DNA of 64,000 nt, from assembly GCF_038051985.1 (NCBI RefSeq), contig NZ_CP150291.1, forward strand, positions 620,001 to 684,000, given 5' to 3'. The translations under genes were made by a program, and so were the position numbers. The stretch's first letter is position 1. Each line of letters starts with the position of its first letter. Origin of the DNA: Solibacillus sp. FSL H8-0523 (GTDB lineage: Bacteria > Bacillota > Bacilli > Bacillales_A > Planococcaceae). The notes beneath the pieces are model-generated. The model was given only the letters and a program-made list of their open reading frames with translations, was not told the origin of the DNA and made no database searches. Positions 10,071 through 19,245 of this stretch are shown piece by piece.

Positions 10071-10481
10071 GTGGCGGTAAATTCAAATGCTTTTAACGCT
10101 TACAAACAAAATAGCGTAACAACAGCCTCACCAGGCGAATTAACGTTAATGCTATACAATGGTTGTTTAAAATTTATCAATCGAGCAAAAGTGGCGATTG
10201 ATAATAAAAACATCGAAGAAAGAAATCATTATATTCAACGCACGCAAGCTATCATTGGTGAGTTAATGTCCACGTTAAACATGGACATGGAAATTTCTAA
10301 ACAAATGTTACCACTATATGAATACATGAACCGCCGTTTAACAGAGGCGAACATTAATAATGATGTGAAGATTCTAGATGAGGTAGAAGGTCTTGTAACG
10401 GAATTCCGTGACACATGGAAAGAAGTTATTAAAATTACACGTCAGCAGCAATATGGCAATGTAGGTAGCGAACAAGTTTAG
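10071..10481 (+). CDS. fliS: Flagellin export chaperone FliS
   Basis: FliS binds the C-terminus of newly made flagellin and prevents premature polymerisation. The 136-residue product contains the family signature YKQNSVTTASPGELTLMLYNGCLKF near the N-terminus and the helical EYMNRRLTEANINNDV stretch. I take GTG 10071 as the start because AAAGGAG (10056-10062) lies 8 bases upstream; the in-frame GTG at 10062 overlaps that site. It is the last gene of the fliD operon and is closed by a strong terminator. Confidence 0.95.
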   Translation: MAVNSNAFNAYKQNSVTTASPGELTLMLYNGCLKFINRAKVAIDNKNIEERNHYIQRTQAIIGELMSTLNMDMEISKQMLPLYEYMNRRLTEANINNDVKILDEVEGLVTEFRDTWKEVIKITRQQQYGNVGSEQV

Positions 10482-10487
10482 TAGGGG

Positions 10488-10521
10488 AAGGATCCAAGTA
10501 AAATTGGATCCTTTTCTTTTT
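10488..10521 (+). terminator. Terminator after fliS
   Basis: A perfect 10-bp stem (AAGGATCCAA / TTGGATCCTT, 10488-10497 with 10504-10513) has a six-base loop and is followed by a T-rich run. It ends the fliD-fliT-fliS operon. Confidence 0.93.
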
Positions 10522-10563
10522 GTCTGTAAACGAACATATATATAAGAGAGGGGTGGTTTTTAA

Positions 10564-12231
10564 ATGAAACAATTAATTAAAGAGTGGATGCAGCATCCAG
10601 AATATCAAAAAGAACTAGAAACACTAGATGACGAATCAAAACTTAAAGAGCGTTTCGTTTCAAATTTACCATTCGGCACGGGCGGCATGCGCGGGTTACT
10701 CGGCGCAGGCACAAACCGCATCAACACCCACACGATCCGTCTTGTCGCAGAAGGGCTAGCGCGTCAAATTGAAACGCAGGGGGAGATTGCGAAAATGCGC
10801 GGGGTCGTCATTGCGTATGACACACGCCACTATTCGCAGCACTTTGCTTATGAAACAGCGGGCGTATTGGCGGCACATGGCATTCAAAGCTATGTTTTTA
10901 AGGAGAGTTGTCCAACACCGGAACTGAGCTTTGCGGTGCGCTACTTGGCGGCCTATGCCGGCGTAGTAATCACAGCGAGTCATAACCCGAAACAATATAA
11001 CGGCTTTAAGGTGTACGGGGAGGACGGCGCACAGTTAACGCCACAATTTGCGGATGAAATTGTAGCGCATATGAACAAGGTGAATTCAGTATTTGAAATT
11101 CCGAATTTGTCAAGGTCTCAACTACAAACATCAGAATTGTGTGTAGAATTATTAGAAAAGCTAGATGATGCATATTTGCAGGCATTAATGCGTTTGAAAT
11201 TAAAGGATGATGTGAATCATGAGCTTGCGATTGTTTATACACCGCTACATGGATCAGGGCTTGTGCCGACAATGCGCGGCTTACAAAGTTATGGTTTTTC
11301 TAACGTACACTTAGTAAAAGAGCAAGCGACACCAGACGGCGAATTCCCAACGGTGACGTACCCAAATCCAGAAGAGGCCGATGCCTTTCATTTGGCGATG
11401 ACACTCGGTAAAAAAGTGGGCGCGCAGCTACTGTTAGCGACCGATCCAGATGCGGACCGTCTAGGGGTGGCAGTGCTTGATAACGGTGCTTACAAACTGC
11501 TAACTGGCAATCAATTAGGGGCGTTGCTGTTACATTATATGTTGTCGGTAAAACAAGTACCTCACAATGCGGCGATGATTAAAACGATTGTGACGTCGGA
11601 GTTTGGAACGGCGGTTGCCGAAAAGTTTGGTGTGACGACCATCAACACATTAACTGGGTTTAAATACATCGCAGAAAAAATCGCGGAGTGGGAACAAACA
11701 AAAGCGTATACGTTTCTATTTGGCTATGAAGAAAGCTACGGTTATTTAGCGGCGGATTTCGTACGCGACAAGGATGCGGTTCAAATTGCATTACTAACGG
11801 CGGAAATGGCAGCATACTATGATTTGCGCGGTCAAACGCTAACGGATGTATTAAAAAGCTTATATGAAGAGCTGGGCTATTACAAAGAGGCACTTATTTC
11901 GTTAACGTTTGATGGAATGGAAGGGCAGCAAAAAATTGCGGACATTATGACGAAGTTCCGTAAAAAAACACCGATCGAGTTTGCGGGGATTCCGGTTGTG
12001 AAAACAGAAGATTACTTAACGCAGTCTGTAAATGGCTTACCAAAGGCTGATGTCGTGAAGTTTTTATTGGCTGATGAATCGTGGATTTGCGTGCGCCCTT
12101 CAGGAACAGAACCGAAATGTAAAGTGTATATCGGGGTTAAAAAGGAAAGTGAAGCGCAAAGTGAACAAGCAATTGAACAATTGAAGCAGGCAGTAAAGAA
12201 GTTACTAGAAGAAGTTGAGGCCTTTCATTAA
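10564..12231 (+). CDS. pgcA: Alpha-phosphoglucomutase / phosphomannomutase
   Basis: This is a 555-residue alpha-D-phosphohexomutase that interconverts glucose-6-P and glucose-1-P (or the mannose pair) for UDP-glucose, glycolipid and wall-polymer synthesis in the cytosol. All four family sites are visible: phospho-serine loop TASHNPKQYNG (Ser139), metal loop DPDADRLG, sugar-specificity loop GYEESYGYL and phosphate-binding loop RPSGTEPKCK. Length fits PgcA of Bacillus (~580). ATG 10564 follows GAGAGGGGTGG. In B. subtilis pgcA is elsewhere, so its place after the flagellar operon is a local rearrangement. Confidence 0.93.
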   Translation: MKQLIKEWMQHPEYQKELETLDDESKLKERFVSNLPFGTGGMRGLLGAGTNRINTHTIRLVAEGLARQIETQGEIAKMRGVVIAYDTRHYSQHFAYETAGVLAAHGIQSYVFKESCPTPELSFAVRYLAAYAGVVITASHNPKQYNGFKVYGEDGAQLTPQFADEIVAHMNKVNSVFEIPNLSRSQLQTSELCVELLEKLDDAYLQALMRLKLKDDVNHELAIVYTPLHGSGLVPTMRGLQSYGFSNVHLVKEQATPDGEFPTVTYPNPEEADAFHLAMTLGKKVGAQLLLATDPDADRLGVAVLDNGAYKLLTGNQLGALLLHYMLSVKQVPHNAAMIKTIVTSEFGTAVAEKFGVTTINTLTGFKYIAEKIAEWEQTKAYTFLFGYEESYGYLAADFVRDKDAVQIALLTAEMAAYYDLRGQTLTDVLKSLYEELGYYKEALISLTFDGMEGQQKIADIMTKFRKKTPIEFAGIPVVKTEDYLTQSVNGLPKADVVKFLLADESWICVRPSGTEPKCKVYIGVKKESEAQSEQAIEQLKQAVKKLLEEVEAFH

Positions 12232-12371
12232 AAAGGTGGTTATTCTTGGGTTTATAGTTAGATAGGCATTTGCATTTAAACTTCCAAGTCGTTAATATAC
12301 ATTTAATGGAACATTAACGCTGTAATACGGGTATAAAGAAGAATTAATTTAATTGCTTGGGAGGAACAATC

Positions 12372-12749
12372 ATGACATTTAAACGTACAGAGGGCTTCCG
12401 ATTCGCTTTTGGCGAGCCGATTTACGCGAAGTATATCGTACTAATTGACGGCAAGCCACAGGATTTAGAAATGACGAAGTACGACTGTGAAATATTAGAT
12501 GTTAGCCCGCGTGGCATGAAAATGTTTTCATATCACGATATTGGTGAACATACTAATAAGCTGGTACAACTTGAAGTGCAGTTCATTTTAGATGAAGTGT
12601 TAATTAAGGCTGTCGGCGATATTGTTTGGAAAAAGCCTTACGGGGGAAAAATGCAATTTGGTTTGATTTTTGATGGACAGCCACAAGTTGAAACTTTAAT
12701 TGTAAATGAATTAAAGCTGCGCCGTAAAAAAGAAGTCAGTCGCAGGTAA
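12372..12749 (+). CDS. PilZ-domain protein (probable c-di-GMP receptor)
   Basis: This is a 125-residue single-domain protein. PilZ features are an Arg-rich N-terminal switch (KRTEGFR, residues ~4-10), the D-x-S-x-x-G motif as ILDVSPRGMKM (~40-50), and a beta-barrel with a late GxxF-type strand. The family binds cyclic di-GMP, and near flagellar and secretion genes such proteins often tune motility; that role is inferred. ATG 12372 is preceded by GGGAGGA at 12359-12365; the upstream in-frame TTG lies in the ribosome site and was not used. The 140-bp gap upstream shows no clear promoter. Confidence 0.75.
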   Translation: MTFKRTEGFRFAFGEPIYAKYIVLIDGKPQDLEMTKYDCEILDVSPRGMKMFSYHDIGEHTNKLVQLEVQFILDEVLIKAVGDIVWKKPYGGKMQFGLIFDGQPQVETLIVNELKLRRKKEVSRR

Positions 12750-12759
12750 CGTATTTTTC

Positions 12760-12775
12760 TCACATGAAGATGTGA
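12760..12775. other. Small hairpin with flanking T and A tracts
   Basis: TCACAT-GAAG-ATGTGA forms a 6-bp stem just after the PilZ gene. T residues precede it and A residues follow it, so the usual T tract would exist only on the minus strand. Its purpose is unclear. Confidence 0.35.
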
Positions 12776-12873
12776 AAAAAATGTCGAAATATGAAAAAAC
12801 TTTTAAGATGTGGCAGGAGTTTTTGAATTTATGTAGAAATAGTACTTATAGCCGTAATGAAGGAGGAGTTCAA

Positions 12874-13428
12874 ATGCTAAACTTTAACATTCGTGGTGAG
12901 AACATTGAGGTGACTCCAGCGATTCGTGAGTATGTTGAATCAAAAATTGAAAAGGTAGAGCGTTACTTCAATGAGGATTTAAATGCGAACGCTAACGTTA
13001 ATTTAAAGGTTTATAACGACAGACAAACAAAAGTAGAAGTAACAATTCCGATGAAGAATTTAACGCTACGTGCTGAGGAACGTCATAATGATATGTACGC
13101 AGCAGTTGACTTAATCGTTGATAAATTAGAGCGCCAAATTCGTAAGCATAAAACAAAAGTAAATCGTAAGTTCCGTGATCGTGAAGGCGTTGGTGTTTAT
13201 TTTGCAACTGCCACACAAGCAGAACCAGCAACAGAATCGACGGATGAAGAGTACACAATTGTACGTACAAAACAATTTGACTTAAAACCGATGGATCAAG
13301 AAGAAGCGGTTTTACAAATGAACATGCTAGGCCATGACTTCTACATCTTCACAGACGCAGAATCAGATGCCACAAATATCGTGTACAAACGTAGAGATGG
13401 AAAATACGGCTTAATTGAAACAAACTAA
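12874..13428 (+). CDS. hpf: Long-form ribosome hibernation promoting factor
   Basis: Long HPF dimerises 70S ribosomes into inactive 100S particles under starvation. The 184-residue product has an N-terminal HPF/RaiA domain (about 1-100, starting LNFNIRGENIEVTPAIREYVESK) and the C-terminal dimerisation domain (about 125-180, with QFDLKPMDQEEAVLQMNMLGHDFYIF), joined by an acidic linker. ATG 12874 is chosen because AAGGAGGAG at 12860-12868 sits directly before it; the frame stays open upstream to 12772 without a ribosome site. In B. subtilis hpf (yvyD) also sits between the fli genes and secA. Confidence 0.96.
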   Translation: MLNFNIRGENIEVTPAIREYVESKIEKVERYFNEDLNANANVNLKVYNDRQTKVEVTIPMKNLTLRAEERHNDMYAAVDLIVDKLERQIRKHKTKVNRKFRDREGVGVYFATATQAEPATESTDEEYTIVRTKQFDLKPMDQEEAVLQMNMLGHDFYIFTDAESDATNIVYKRRDGKYGLIETN

Positions 13429-13434
13429 CACACG

Positions 13435-13467
13435 AACGAACTACCTGTAACGGGTAGTTCGTTTTTT
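13435..13467 (+). terminator. Terminator after hpf
   Basis: An 11-bp stem AACGAACTACC / GGTAGTTCGTT (13435-13445 with 13453-13463) is followed by T residues. Confidence 0.92.
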
Positions 13468-13570
13468 AGTGCGTGTACCTACTATTTGTAAAAAGTGTAT
13501 ATTGAAATGCAGAGGGTCAAATTATACCCCATGCTTATTGGCATAAGAGTTCATTTGCGCCTGATGCATA

Positions 13571-13576
13571 TATAAT
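13571..13576 (+). promoter_or_regulatory. Probable -10 element for secA
   Basis: TATAAT at 13571-13576 would start transcription near 13583, exactly at an upstream ATG in the secA frame. That makes the upstream ATG unlikely as the real start. No good -35 hexamer is visible at 16-18 bases. Confidence 0.45.
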
Positions 13577-13621
13577 GGTAAAATGACGGTTGAGACTATT
13601 TATTGGGATGTGACCAATTCG

Positions 13622-16132
13622 ATGGCAAATTTTTTAAATAAATTATTTGATTTTAATAAAAAAGAAGTAAAGCGATTAGAAAAAATCGCAGATAAAGTAG
13701 AAGCACTGGCTGACCAGTTCGAAAGCTTATCGGATGATGCATTAAAAGCAAAAACAGAAGAGTACAAAGAACGTTACCAAAAGGGCGAAACGGTAGACGA
13801 ATTATTACCGGAAGCATTCGCGACAATTCGTGAAGCCTCACGCCGTGTACTTGGGATGTATCCGTTCCGCGTGCAAATTATGGGTTCGGCTGCATTAAAC
13901 GAAGGTAACATCGCAGAAATGAAAACCGGTGAAGGTAAAACGTTAACCGCGACAATGTCTGTATACTTAAATGCCATTACAGGTAAAGGTGTACATGTTG
14001 TTACAGTCAACGAATACCTGGCAAGTCGTGACGCACGTGAAATGGGTGAGTTGTACAACTGGTTAGGCCTAACTGTAGGCTTAAACTTAAACAGCTTATC
14101 TAAAGAAGAAAAACGTGAAGCGTATGCGGCGGATATTACGTATTCAACAAACAACGAGCTAGGGTTCGATTATTTACGTGACAACATGGTGCTGTATAAA
14201 GAGGACCGTGTACAACGTAAATTGCACTATGCCGTAATCGATGAGGTTGACTCGATTTTAATCGATGAAGCGCGTACGCCGTTAATCATTTCAGGGCAAG
14301 CCGGCAAACAAGCACAGCTTTACGTGCAGTCTAATGCCTTTGTGCGTATGTTAAAGCAAGAAGAGGACTATAACTACGAAGAATCAACAAAAGGTGTAAC
14401 GTTAACAGAAACAGGGATCGAAAAGGCGGAGCGTGCGTTTGGCATCGATAACCTATTCGATTTAGCACATGTGCGTTTAAACCATGCGATTAACCAAAGC
14501 TTAAAAGCCCATGCATCAATGCATTTAGATGTGGATTATGTGGTGCAAGACGGCGAAATCGTGATCGTAGATGGCTTTACAGGTCGTTTAATGAAAGGTC
14601 GTCGTTATTCAGACGGCTTACACCAAGCGATTGAGGCTAAAGAAGGCTTAGATATTCAAAATGAATCAATGACAATGGCAACAGTAACGTTCCAAAACTA
14701 CTTCCGTATGTACGAAAAACTGTCTGGTATGACAGGTACAGCGAAAACGGAAGAAGAGGAATTCCGTAACATTTACAATATGAATGTTGTGGCGATTCCA
14801 ACGAACATGCCGATTGCGCGTGATGACCGACCTGATTTAATTTATGCATCGATGGATGGTAAATTCAAAGCGGTTGCAGAAGATATCGCAGAGCGTCACC
14901 GTGCAGGACAGCCGGTACTAGTTGGTACGGTTGCGATTGAAACATCTGAAATTATTTCGAAATATTTAACAAAATTTAAAGTGCCACATAGTATTTTAAA
15001 TGCCAAAAACCACGAAAAAGAAGCAGAAATTATTTTAAATGCAGGTCAAAAAGGTGCGGTAACAATCGCAACGAACATGGCCGGTCGTGGTACGGATATT
15101 AAACCGGGTGAAGGCGTAATGGAAATTGGCGGTTTAGCGGTCATTGGTACGGAGCGTCACGAATCACGCCGTATCGATAATCAGCTACGCGGTCGTTCTG
15201 GTCGTCAAGGGAACCCAGGGGTAACGCAATTCTACCTTTCTTTAGAAGATGATTTAATGCGTCGTTTCGGATCGGATAAAATGAAAGCGATGATGACACG
15301 TCTTGGTATGGATGATTCACAGCCAATTCAGTCAGGTATGGTTTCAAAAGCCGTAGAATCAGCACAAAAACGTGTAGAAGGTAACAACTTCGATGCGCGT
15401 AAACGTTTATTACAATATGATGATGTACTGCGTCAACAACGTGAGATCATCTATAAAGAGCGTGAAGAAGTACTGGATTCTGAAAACATGCGTGCTTTAG
15501 TGGAATCTATGATTGCTCAAGCGATCGAAAATGCCGTAGCGCTTCATACGCAAGGTGAACAAGAGGCTTGGACACTGGATGCGTTAGAAGACTACATTGC
15601 AGCGAATCTTTTAGAAGAAGGCGACATTACAAAAGCAGAGTTAGAAGCAAAATCACCTGAAGAGATGATAGCGTTTATTTCTGAAAAAGTAACAGCGCGC
15701 TACAACGAAAAAGAAGAAGCGATGACGCCAGAGCGTATGCGTGAGTTCGAAAAAGTTATTTTACTTCGTTCAATTGATACGAAGTGGATTGACCATATCG
15801 ATGCGATGGATCAGCTGCGTCAAGGGATTCATTTACGTGCGTACGGTCAAAATGATCCACTGCGCGAATACCAGCAAGAAGGTTTCGCGATGTTCGAGGA
15901 CATGGTTGCATCGGTACGTGAAGATGTGGCGAAGTATGCATTAAAAGCAGAAATTCGTAGCAACTTACAACGTGAAGAGGTAGCAAAAGGTCAAGCGGTT
16001 AACCCGAAAGAAGAGGGTGCCCCGAAGCCGAAAAAAATGCCCGCACGTAAAGCCGAAAACATCGGACGTAACGACCCATGTCCATGCGGCAGCGGCAAGA
16101 AGTACAAGTCATGCCACGGTGTAGGCCAATAA
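13622..16132 (+). CDS. secA: Preprotein translocase ATPase SecA
   Basis: SecA drives secretory proteins through SecYEG using ATP. The 836-residue product matches the usual length of ~840. Visible features are Walker [13 protein letters not shown]-like [17 protein letters not shown], helicase motif NMAGRGTDI and GRSGRQG, the helical scaffold domain with [17 protein letters not shown], and the C-terminal zinc/SecB tail [17 protein letters not shown]. The start ATG 13622 ([18 protein letters not shown]) aligns with the family N-terminus; the frame extends to 13583 but that ATG coincides with the predicted transcription start. The ribosome site is weak (GGGATGTG). Confidence 0.97.
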   Translation: MANFLNKLFDFNKKEVKRLEKIADKVEALADQFESLSDDALKAKTEEYKERYQKGETVDELLPEAFATIREASRRVLGMYPFRVQIMGSAALNEGNIAEMKTGEGKTLTATMSVYLNAITGKGVHVVTVNEYLASRDAREMGELYNWLGLTVGLNLNSLSKEEKREAYAADITYSTNNELGFDYLRDNMVLYKEDRVQRKLHYAVIDEVDSILIDEARTPLIISGQAGKQAQLYVQSNAFVRMLKQEEDYNYEESTKGVTLTETGIEKAERAFGIDNLFDLAHVRLNHAINQSLKAHASMHLDVDYVVQDGEIVIVDGFTGRLMKGRRYSDGLHQAIEAKEGLDIQNESMTMATVTFQNYFRMYEKLSGMTGTAKTEEEEFRNIYNMNVVAIPTNMPIARDDRPDLIYASMDGKFKAVAEDIAERHRAGQPVLVGTVAIETSEIISKYLTKFKVPHSILNAKNHEKEAEIILNAGQKGAVTIATNMAGRGTDIKPGEGVMEIGGLAVIGTERHESRRIDNQLRGRSGRQGNPGVTQFYLSLEDDLMRRFGSDKMKAMMTRLGMDDSQPIQSGMVSKAVESAQKRVEGNNFDARKRLLQYDDVLRQQREIIYKEREEVLDSENMRALVESMIAQAIENAVALHTQGEQEAWTLDALEDYIAANLLEEGDITKAELEAKSPEEMIAFISEKVTARYNEKEEAMTPERMREFEKVILLRSIDTKWIDHIDAMDQLRQGIHLRAYGQNDPLREYQQEGFAMFEDMVASVREDVAKYALKAEIRSNLQREEVAKGQAVNPKEEGAPKPKKMPARKAENIGRNDPCPCGSGKKYKSCHGVGQ

Positions 16133-16148
16133 ACTAAAGAAACAAAAC

Positions 16149-16185
16149 AAGGTCATTGAGTGATTCAATGACCTGGTTTGTTTTC
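16149..16185 (+). terminator. Terminator after secA
   Basis: A 10-bp stem AGGTCATTGA / TCAATGACCT (16150-16159 with 16165-16174) has a five-base loop and a T-rich tail. Confidence 0.92.
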
Positions 16186-16227
16186 TATGGTGGAATCGTG
16201 TTAGAAGGGATGTGCCCTATAATAAGG

Positions 16228-16370
16228 TCCGTTTTGCTACGTTACGGCGGACGCTTTCCGCGGGCACGGCTCCAACTAATTTTTTGTGCCTCTGACGGTG
16301 GCACAAAAAATGGATTTTCCGCGCGTGCTGTTCCCGCAGGAGTCTGCCGCCTTCACTTCGCGACACTCTA
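16228..16370 (+). repeat. Intergenic structured repeat family A, copy 1
   Basis: This is a ~143-bp imperfect palindrome with conserved arms (GCTACGTTACGGCGGACGC at one end, GCAGGAGTCTGCCGCC at the other) and a central hairpin, TTTTTTGTGCC / GGCACAAAAAA (16280-16290 with 16300-16310). Further copies lie at 44056 (same orientation), 29268 and 44468 (both inverted). It lies in the 545-bp secA-prfB gap. I do not know a published name for it. Confidence 0.9.
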
Positions 16371-16508
16371 TTTTGGTAAAAGTTTCTTGCTATTAATAAG
16401 GAATTGAATAGGTATCTCCTTTTCCAAAATAGTTGATTTTAATCAAAAGATATACTTTTTTAATAAACCTTATTCATTAAAATATTAAAAGAAAAAATTT
16501 TAAAGTAA

Positions 16509-16667
16509 CCGCCGCCTCGCGTTAGCGCAAGCGGCTTGATTTCACGCTCTTAAATTTATTTACGAGAGCAAAATAAATGATTGGTGGGCATCGCAAACGG
16601 CATTAAAGACAGTAGTATGGACACGTACCACGTGGCCATAATGCGGTCATGCCGTAGCCCACCAATA
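16509..16667 (+). repeat. Composite palindromic repeat B+C, copy 1
   Basis: Part B (16509-16540) is a GC-rich hairpin around CGCCTCGCGTTAGCGCAAGCGG. Part C (16581-16665) is an 85-bp imperfect palindrome whose ends are TTGGTGGGC and GCCCACCAA, with inner pairs GGCAT/ATGCC and ATGG/CCAT. The whole unit recurs inverted at 28879-29037. It ends about 60 bases before prfB. Confidence 0.88.
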
Positions 16668-16730
16668 AGTTAAGTAAGTAATATTAGTTGAAAAACAAAC
16701 CCAATAACGGTTAACCACGGAGGAAAACAT

Positions 16731-17838
16731 ATGATCGAATTAGCAGAAGTGCGTAATGCACTCGAAACTACAGCTACGAAACTAGCGGACTTTAGGGGGT
16801 CTCTTTGACTTAGAAAACAAAGAGGCACGTATTCAAGAATTAGACGAAATCATGCTAGAGCCAAACTTCTGGAATGACCAGAATGGCGCGCAAACCGTGA
16901 TTAATGAATTAAACGGTATTAAAGCGGTCGTAAACGAATATAGCGAGCTATTATCGTTACAAGAAAACCTTGAAATGACATTAGAGCTGTTACGTGAAGA
17001 GGCAGACGATGAGTTACAAGAAGAGCTTGGTACGGAACTAGACGAGTATCAACAAAAGGTAGCAGCCTTTGAATTACAAATGCTGTTATCGGAGCCATAC
17101 GATAAGAACAATGCGATTTTAGAGCTTCACCCAGGTGCGGGTGGTACGGAGTCTCAAGACTGGGGCTCGATGCTACTGCGTATGTACCAACGTTGGGCAG
17201 ACAAGCGCGGTTTTAAAGTCGAAACATTAGACTACTTACCGGGTGATGAAGCGGGGATTAAATCCGTGACATTAAAAATTTCTGGCCATAATGCATACGG
17301 CTATTTAAAAGCTGAAAAAGGTGTACATCGTCTCGTGCGTATTTCGCCGTTCGACTCATCAGGCCGTCGTCATACATCATTTGTATCATGTGATATTATG
17401 CCAGAATTTAATGATGAAATCGAAATTGAAGTACGTACAGAGGATTTAAAAATCGATACGTACCGTGCAACAGGTGCCGGTGGTCAGCATATTAATACGA
17501 CGGACTCAGCTGTTCGTATTACGCATATTCCAACAGGTACAGTTGTACAATGTCAGGCTGAACGTTCGCAAATCAAAAACCGTGAAGCCTCGATGAAAAT
17601 GTTGAAATCGAAGCTGTATCAATTAGAAATTGAAAAGCAGCAAGCACAATTAGACGAAATTCGTGGTGAGCAAAAAGAAATCGGTTGGGGTTCTCAAATC
17701 CGTTCTTATGTATTCCACCCATATTCAATGGTAAAAGATCACCGTACAAGCGCAGAAACAGGTAATGTTGGCGCGGTAATGGATGGCGATTTAGACCAAT
17801 TTATTACAGCATATTTACGTTCGAAAATCTCATATTAA
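16731..17838 (+). CDS. prfB: Peptide chain release factor 2, made by programmed +1 frameshift
   Basis: RF2 ends translation at UGA and UAA. The gene is split: frame one runs from ATG 16731 for 25 codons to an in-frame TGA at 16806-16808, and the main frame continues from GAC at 16807 to 17838. Joined, this gives 368 residues, normal for RF2. The stop-recognition tripeptide SPF is at 205-207 and the catalytic GGQ at 250-252. Upstream GGAGGAAAAC is a good ribosome site. Slippage is autoregulated by RF2 level. A terminator follows. This is a functional gene, not a pseudogene. Confidence 0.97.
16794..16809 (+). promoter_or_regulatory. RF2 programmed frameshift signal
   Basis: The internal Shine-Dalgarno-like AGGGGG (16794-16799) lies three bases before the slippery CTT TGA C. 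The ribosome pauses at the poor UGA context and slips +1 on CTT. This is the classic prfB arrangement known from E. coli and most bacteria. Confidence 0.96.
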
Positions 17839-17843
17839 TAGGT

Positions 17844-17887
17844 AAGGGCTTGTCCGGAAAATTATTTTCTAGGCGAGCCCTTTTTTT
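17844..17887 (+). terminator. Terminator after prfB
   Basis: The stem AAGGGCT / AGCCCTT is extended inward by wobble pairs, has a long A/T-rich loop, and is followed by seven T residues. Confidence 0.85.
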
Positions 17888-17987
17888 ATAGTGAAAATTC
17901 AAATTGGATAAATTCAATACTTGTGAAAAGTGAAAAAATGTGCAATAATAAATACGAACAAACGTTCTCATTTAAGGAGGCATTTAC

Positions 17988-18338
17988 ATGTTACAAATCC
18001 CTTCTGGAACGATACCGTATTATGAATCAGGTATTTACTTACCACTACTGTTAGTCATTCTTGAAAAAGATCAGCAAATTATCGAGCAAAGCCCATTTAA
18101 GTTTACGCGTCCGTATTTACAGTTCGTGAACACGACACGTTCAAAAATTGAGCAAGATTTAAAGGAAACGAAGGAGTATTTTAAACTTCATCAGATGCGC
18201 TTGGTGAGAGGAAAAACAGATGATTTGTTTACCGAGTATCATTTTTATTTTGAAGGAGTCATGGAGTGTCGGAGATATTCGAATATTCGCCTCCGTAACC
18301 ACAGTGAGTTACTACTTGCTGAATATTTCATGGGGTGA
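17988..18338 (+). CDS. Conserved hypothetical protein, YhjD-like
   Basis: This is a 116-residue soluble protein of unknown function. Features are YYESGIYLPLLLVILEKD, the PFKFTRPYLQF segment, a central amphipathic helix with KIEQDLKETKEYF, and a C-terminal YSNIRLRNHSELLL. From memory this resembles YhjD of B. subtilis, which is encoded close to comK there, so synteny supports the link. ATG 17988 has AAGGAGG upstream. It converges on comK with only three bases between the stop codons and no obvious terminator between them. Confidence 0.7.
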   Translation: MLQIPSGTIPYYESGIYLPLLLVILEKDQQIIEQSPFKFTRPYLQFVNTTRSKIEQDLKETKEYFKLHQMRLVRGKTDDLFTEYHFYFEGVMECRRYSNIRLRNHSELLLAEYFMG

Positions 18339-18341
18339 ATG

Positions 18342-18830
18342 TTAAATCGAGCTATTCCGTTGGATGATAATATTTTTCGTATAAATAACAGCTCTTACGT
18401 ATTGTTGGTTGAATGACTTTAAGTGAACTGGGAAAACGTGCTCAGAGCCATCAAGGAATGTAACGAGTGTGGATTCATTACGTTCTTCAATGTTAATAAT
18501 CGCATTTACAGCGATCCAAATATTTTGTTTAGAATGTGGCGAAAATAACGGAAACATCACACAAGGATCACCGAAATTATAGGCAACCATAATCGGCATT
18601 TTGTGACGCGTATGACCGAAAAATTTTTTCGCATGATGCTTTGCCGCTTCATATGTTGTACCGTGCAACGAACAGGTATGGCGAATGACACGCAACGGTT
18701 GGAAAGAAACGATTATCTGACCGTGCTTGTCTAAAATCAACGTATGAACATGGTTACGGAAAGCTTTTGAAATTAAGCAATACGTTGAATTCGTAATAAT
18801 ATATTTAGATGTCGGGTTTGGTTCGAACAT
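18342..18830 (-). CDS. comK: Competence transcription factor ComK
   Basis: ComK is the master activator of DNA-uptake genes and binds paired AT-boxes. The 162-residue product shows the ComK core: an RHTCSLHGTTYEA segment (B. subtilis has DRSCRFFGSSYAG), then HKMPIMV, FPLFSPHSKQNIWI and an FLDGSEHVFPV strand. It is ~30 residues shorter than B. subtilis ComK at the C-terminus, where MecA binds. ATG 18830 is chosen because GAGGAG (18838-18843) precedes it by 7 bases; an upstream ATG at 18860 has no ribosome site. The adjacent IDEAL-domain gene keeps the B. subtilis comK-yhzC pairing. Confidence 0.88.
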   Translation of the reverse strand: MFEPNPTSKYIITNSTYCLISKAFRNHVHTLILDKHGQIIVSFQPLRVIRHTCSLHGTTYEAAKHHAKKFFGHTRHKMPIMVAYNFGDPCVMFPLFSPHSKQNIWIAVNAIINIEERNESTLVTFLDGSEHVFPVHLKSFNQQYVRAVIYTKNIIIQRNSSI

Positions 18831-18858
18831 ATAACTACTCCTCTCTCCTTGAATTTTC

Positions 18859-18934
18859 ACTATACTCTTAAAATAAGCTATGAAATGTCAAAAATCAACA
18901 TTATTCTCAGAAAATTCAGCCAAAAGATAATTAT
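18859..18934 (-). promoter_or_regulatory. comK promoter with possible ComK AT-boxes
   Basis: On the minus strand TTGACA (18891-18886) and TATAGT (18864-18859) are 21 bases apart, too far for strong unaided use. Upstream lie AAAA-N5-TTAT (18922-18934, one mismatch to the AAAA-N5-TTTT AT-box) and a weaker A/T box starting at 18891. The two are 31 bases apart start-to-start, which suits a K-box and hence autoactivation. The second box is degenerate. Confidence 0.4.
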
Positions 18935-18944
18935 TCAGAAAATA

Positions 18945-18974
18945 TTGCAAATTAAAAGCGATTTAATTTATAAT
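18945..18974 (+). promoter_or_regulatory. Promoter of the IDEAL-domain gene
   Basis: TTGCAA (18945-18950), an 18-base spacer and TATAAT (18969-18974) lie just before the ribosome site GAGGTGAT. Confidence 0.6.
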
Positions 18975-19000
18975 GGATAAAAGAGATCGAGGTGATATCG

Positions 19001-19243
19001 ATGGATAAATATTATTCGTATACAGACTTTTTGAAAGCAGTCGGTCAACAGCCAACGGGAAAACAATCAGAAAAGTTGTTAAATGAAATTTATTTAGATT
19101 TATTTATAAGTCGATTACAGCGCATGCACCGTATCGAACAATTAACTCTGTTAATCGATAATTCATTAGATCAAAAAAACGAACGGGATTTTAAAACGTA
19201 TGCTTCCGAATTAAAAGAGTTACTGGAAGCACCGATTTCTTAA
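19001..19243 (+). CDS. Small IDEAL-domain protein, YhzC-like
   Basis: This is an 80-residue acidic helical protein. The C-terminal half (LLIDNSLDQKNERDFKTYASELKELL) matches the IDEAL domain, a short helical module found in several Firmicutes proteins of unclear function. ATG 19001 follows GAGGTGAT. It is divergent from comK, and B. subtilis also has a small IDEAL-type gene (yhzC) beside comK, which suggests a linked but undefined role. It is closed by its own terminator and is not part of the uvr operon. Confidence 0.75.
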   Translation: MDKYYSYTDFLKAVGQQPTGKQSEKLLNEIYLDLFISRLQRMHRIEQLTLLIDNSLDQKNERDFKTYASELKELLEAPIS

Positions 19244-19245
19244 CC

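Noticed and set aside
12310-12340. Sigma-B-like GGGTAT before the PilZ gene
   Set aside because: No GTTT-type -35 at the right spacing.
16156-16407. An 83-codon frame in the secA-prfB gap
   Set aside because: It translates through repeat family A. The same peptide appears at 43999-44223 only because that repeat is there as well, so the similarity is of repeat origin.
16731-16808. In-frame stop making prfB look like a pseudogene
   Set aside because: The AGGGGG-TCT-CTT-TGA-C context is the standard programmed frameshift of prfB.
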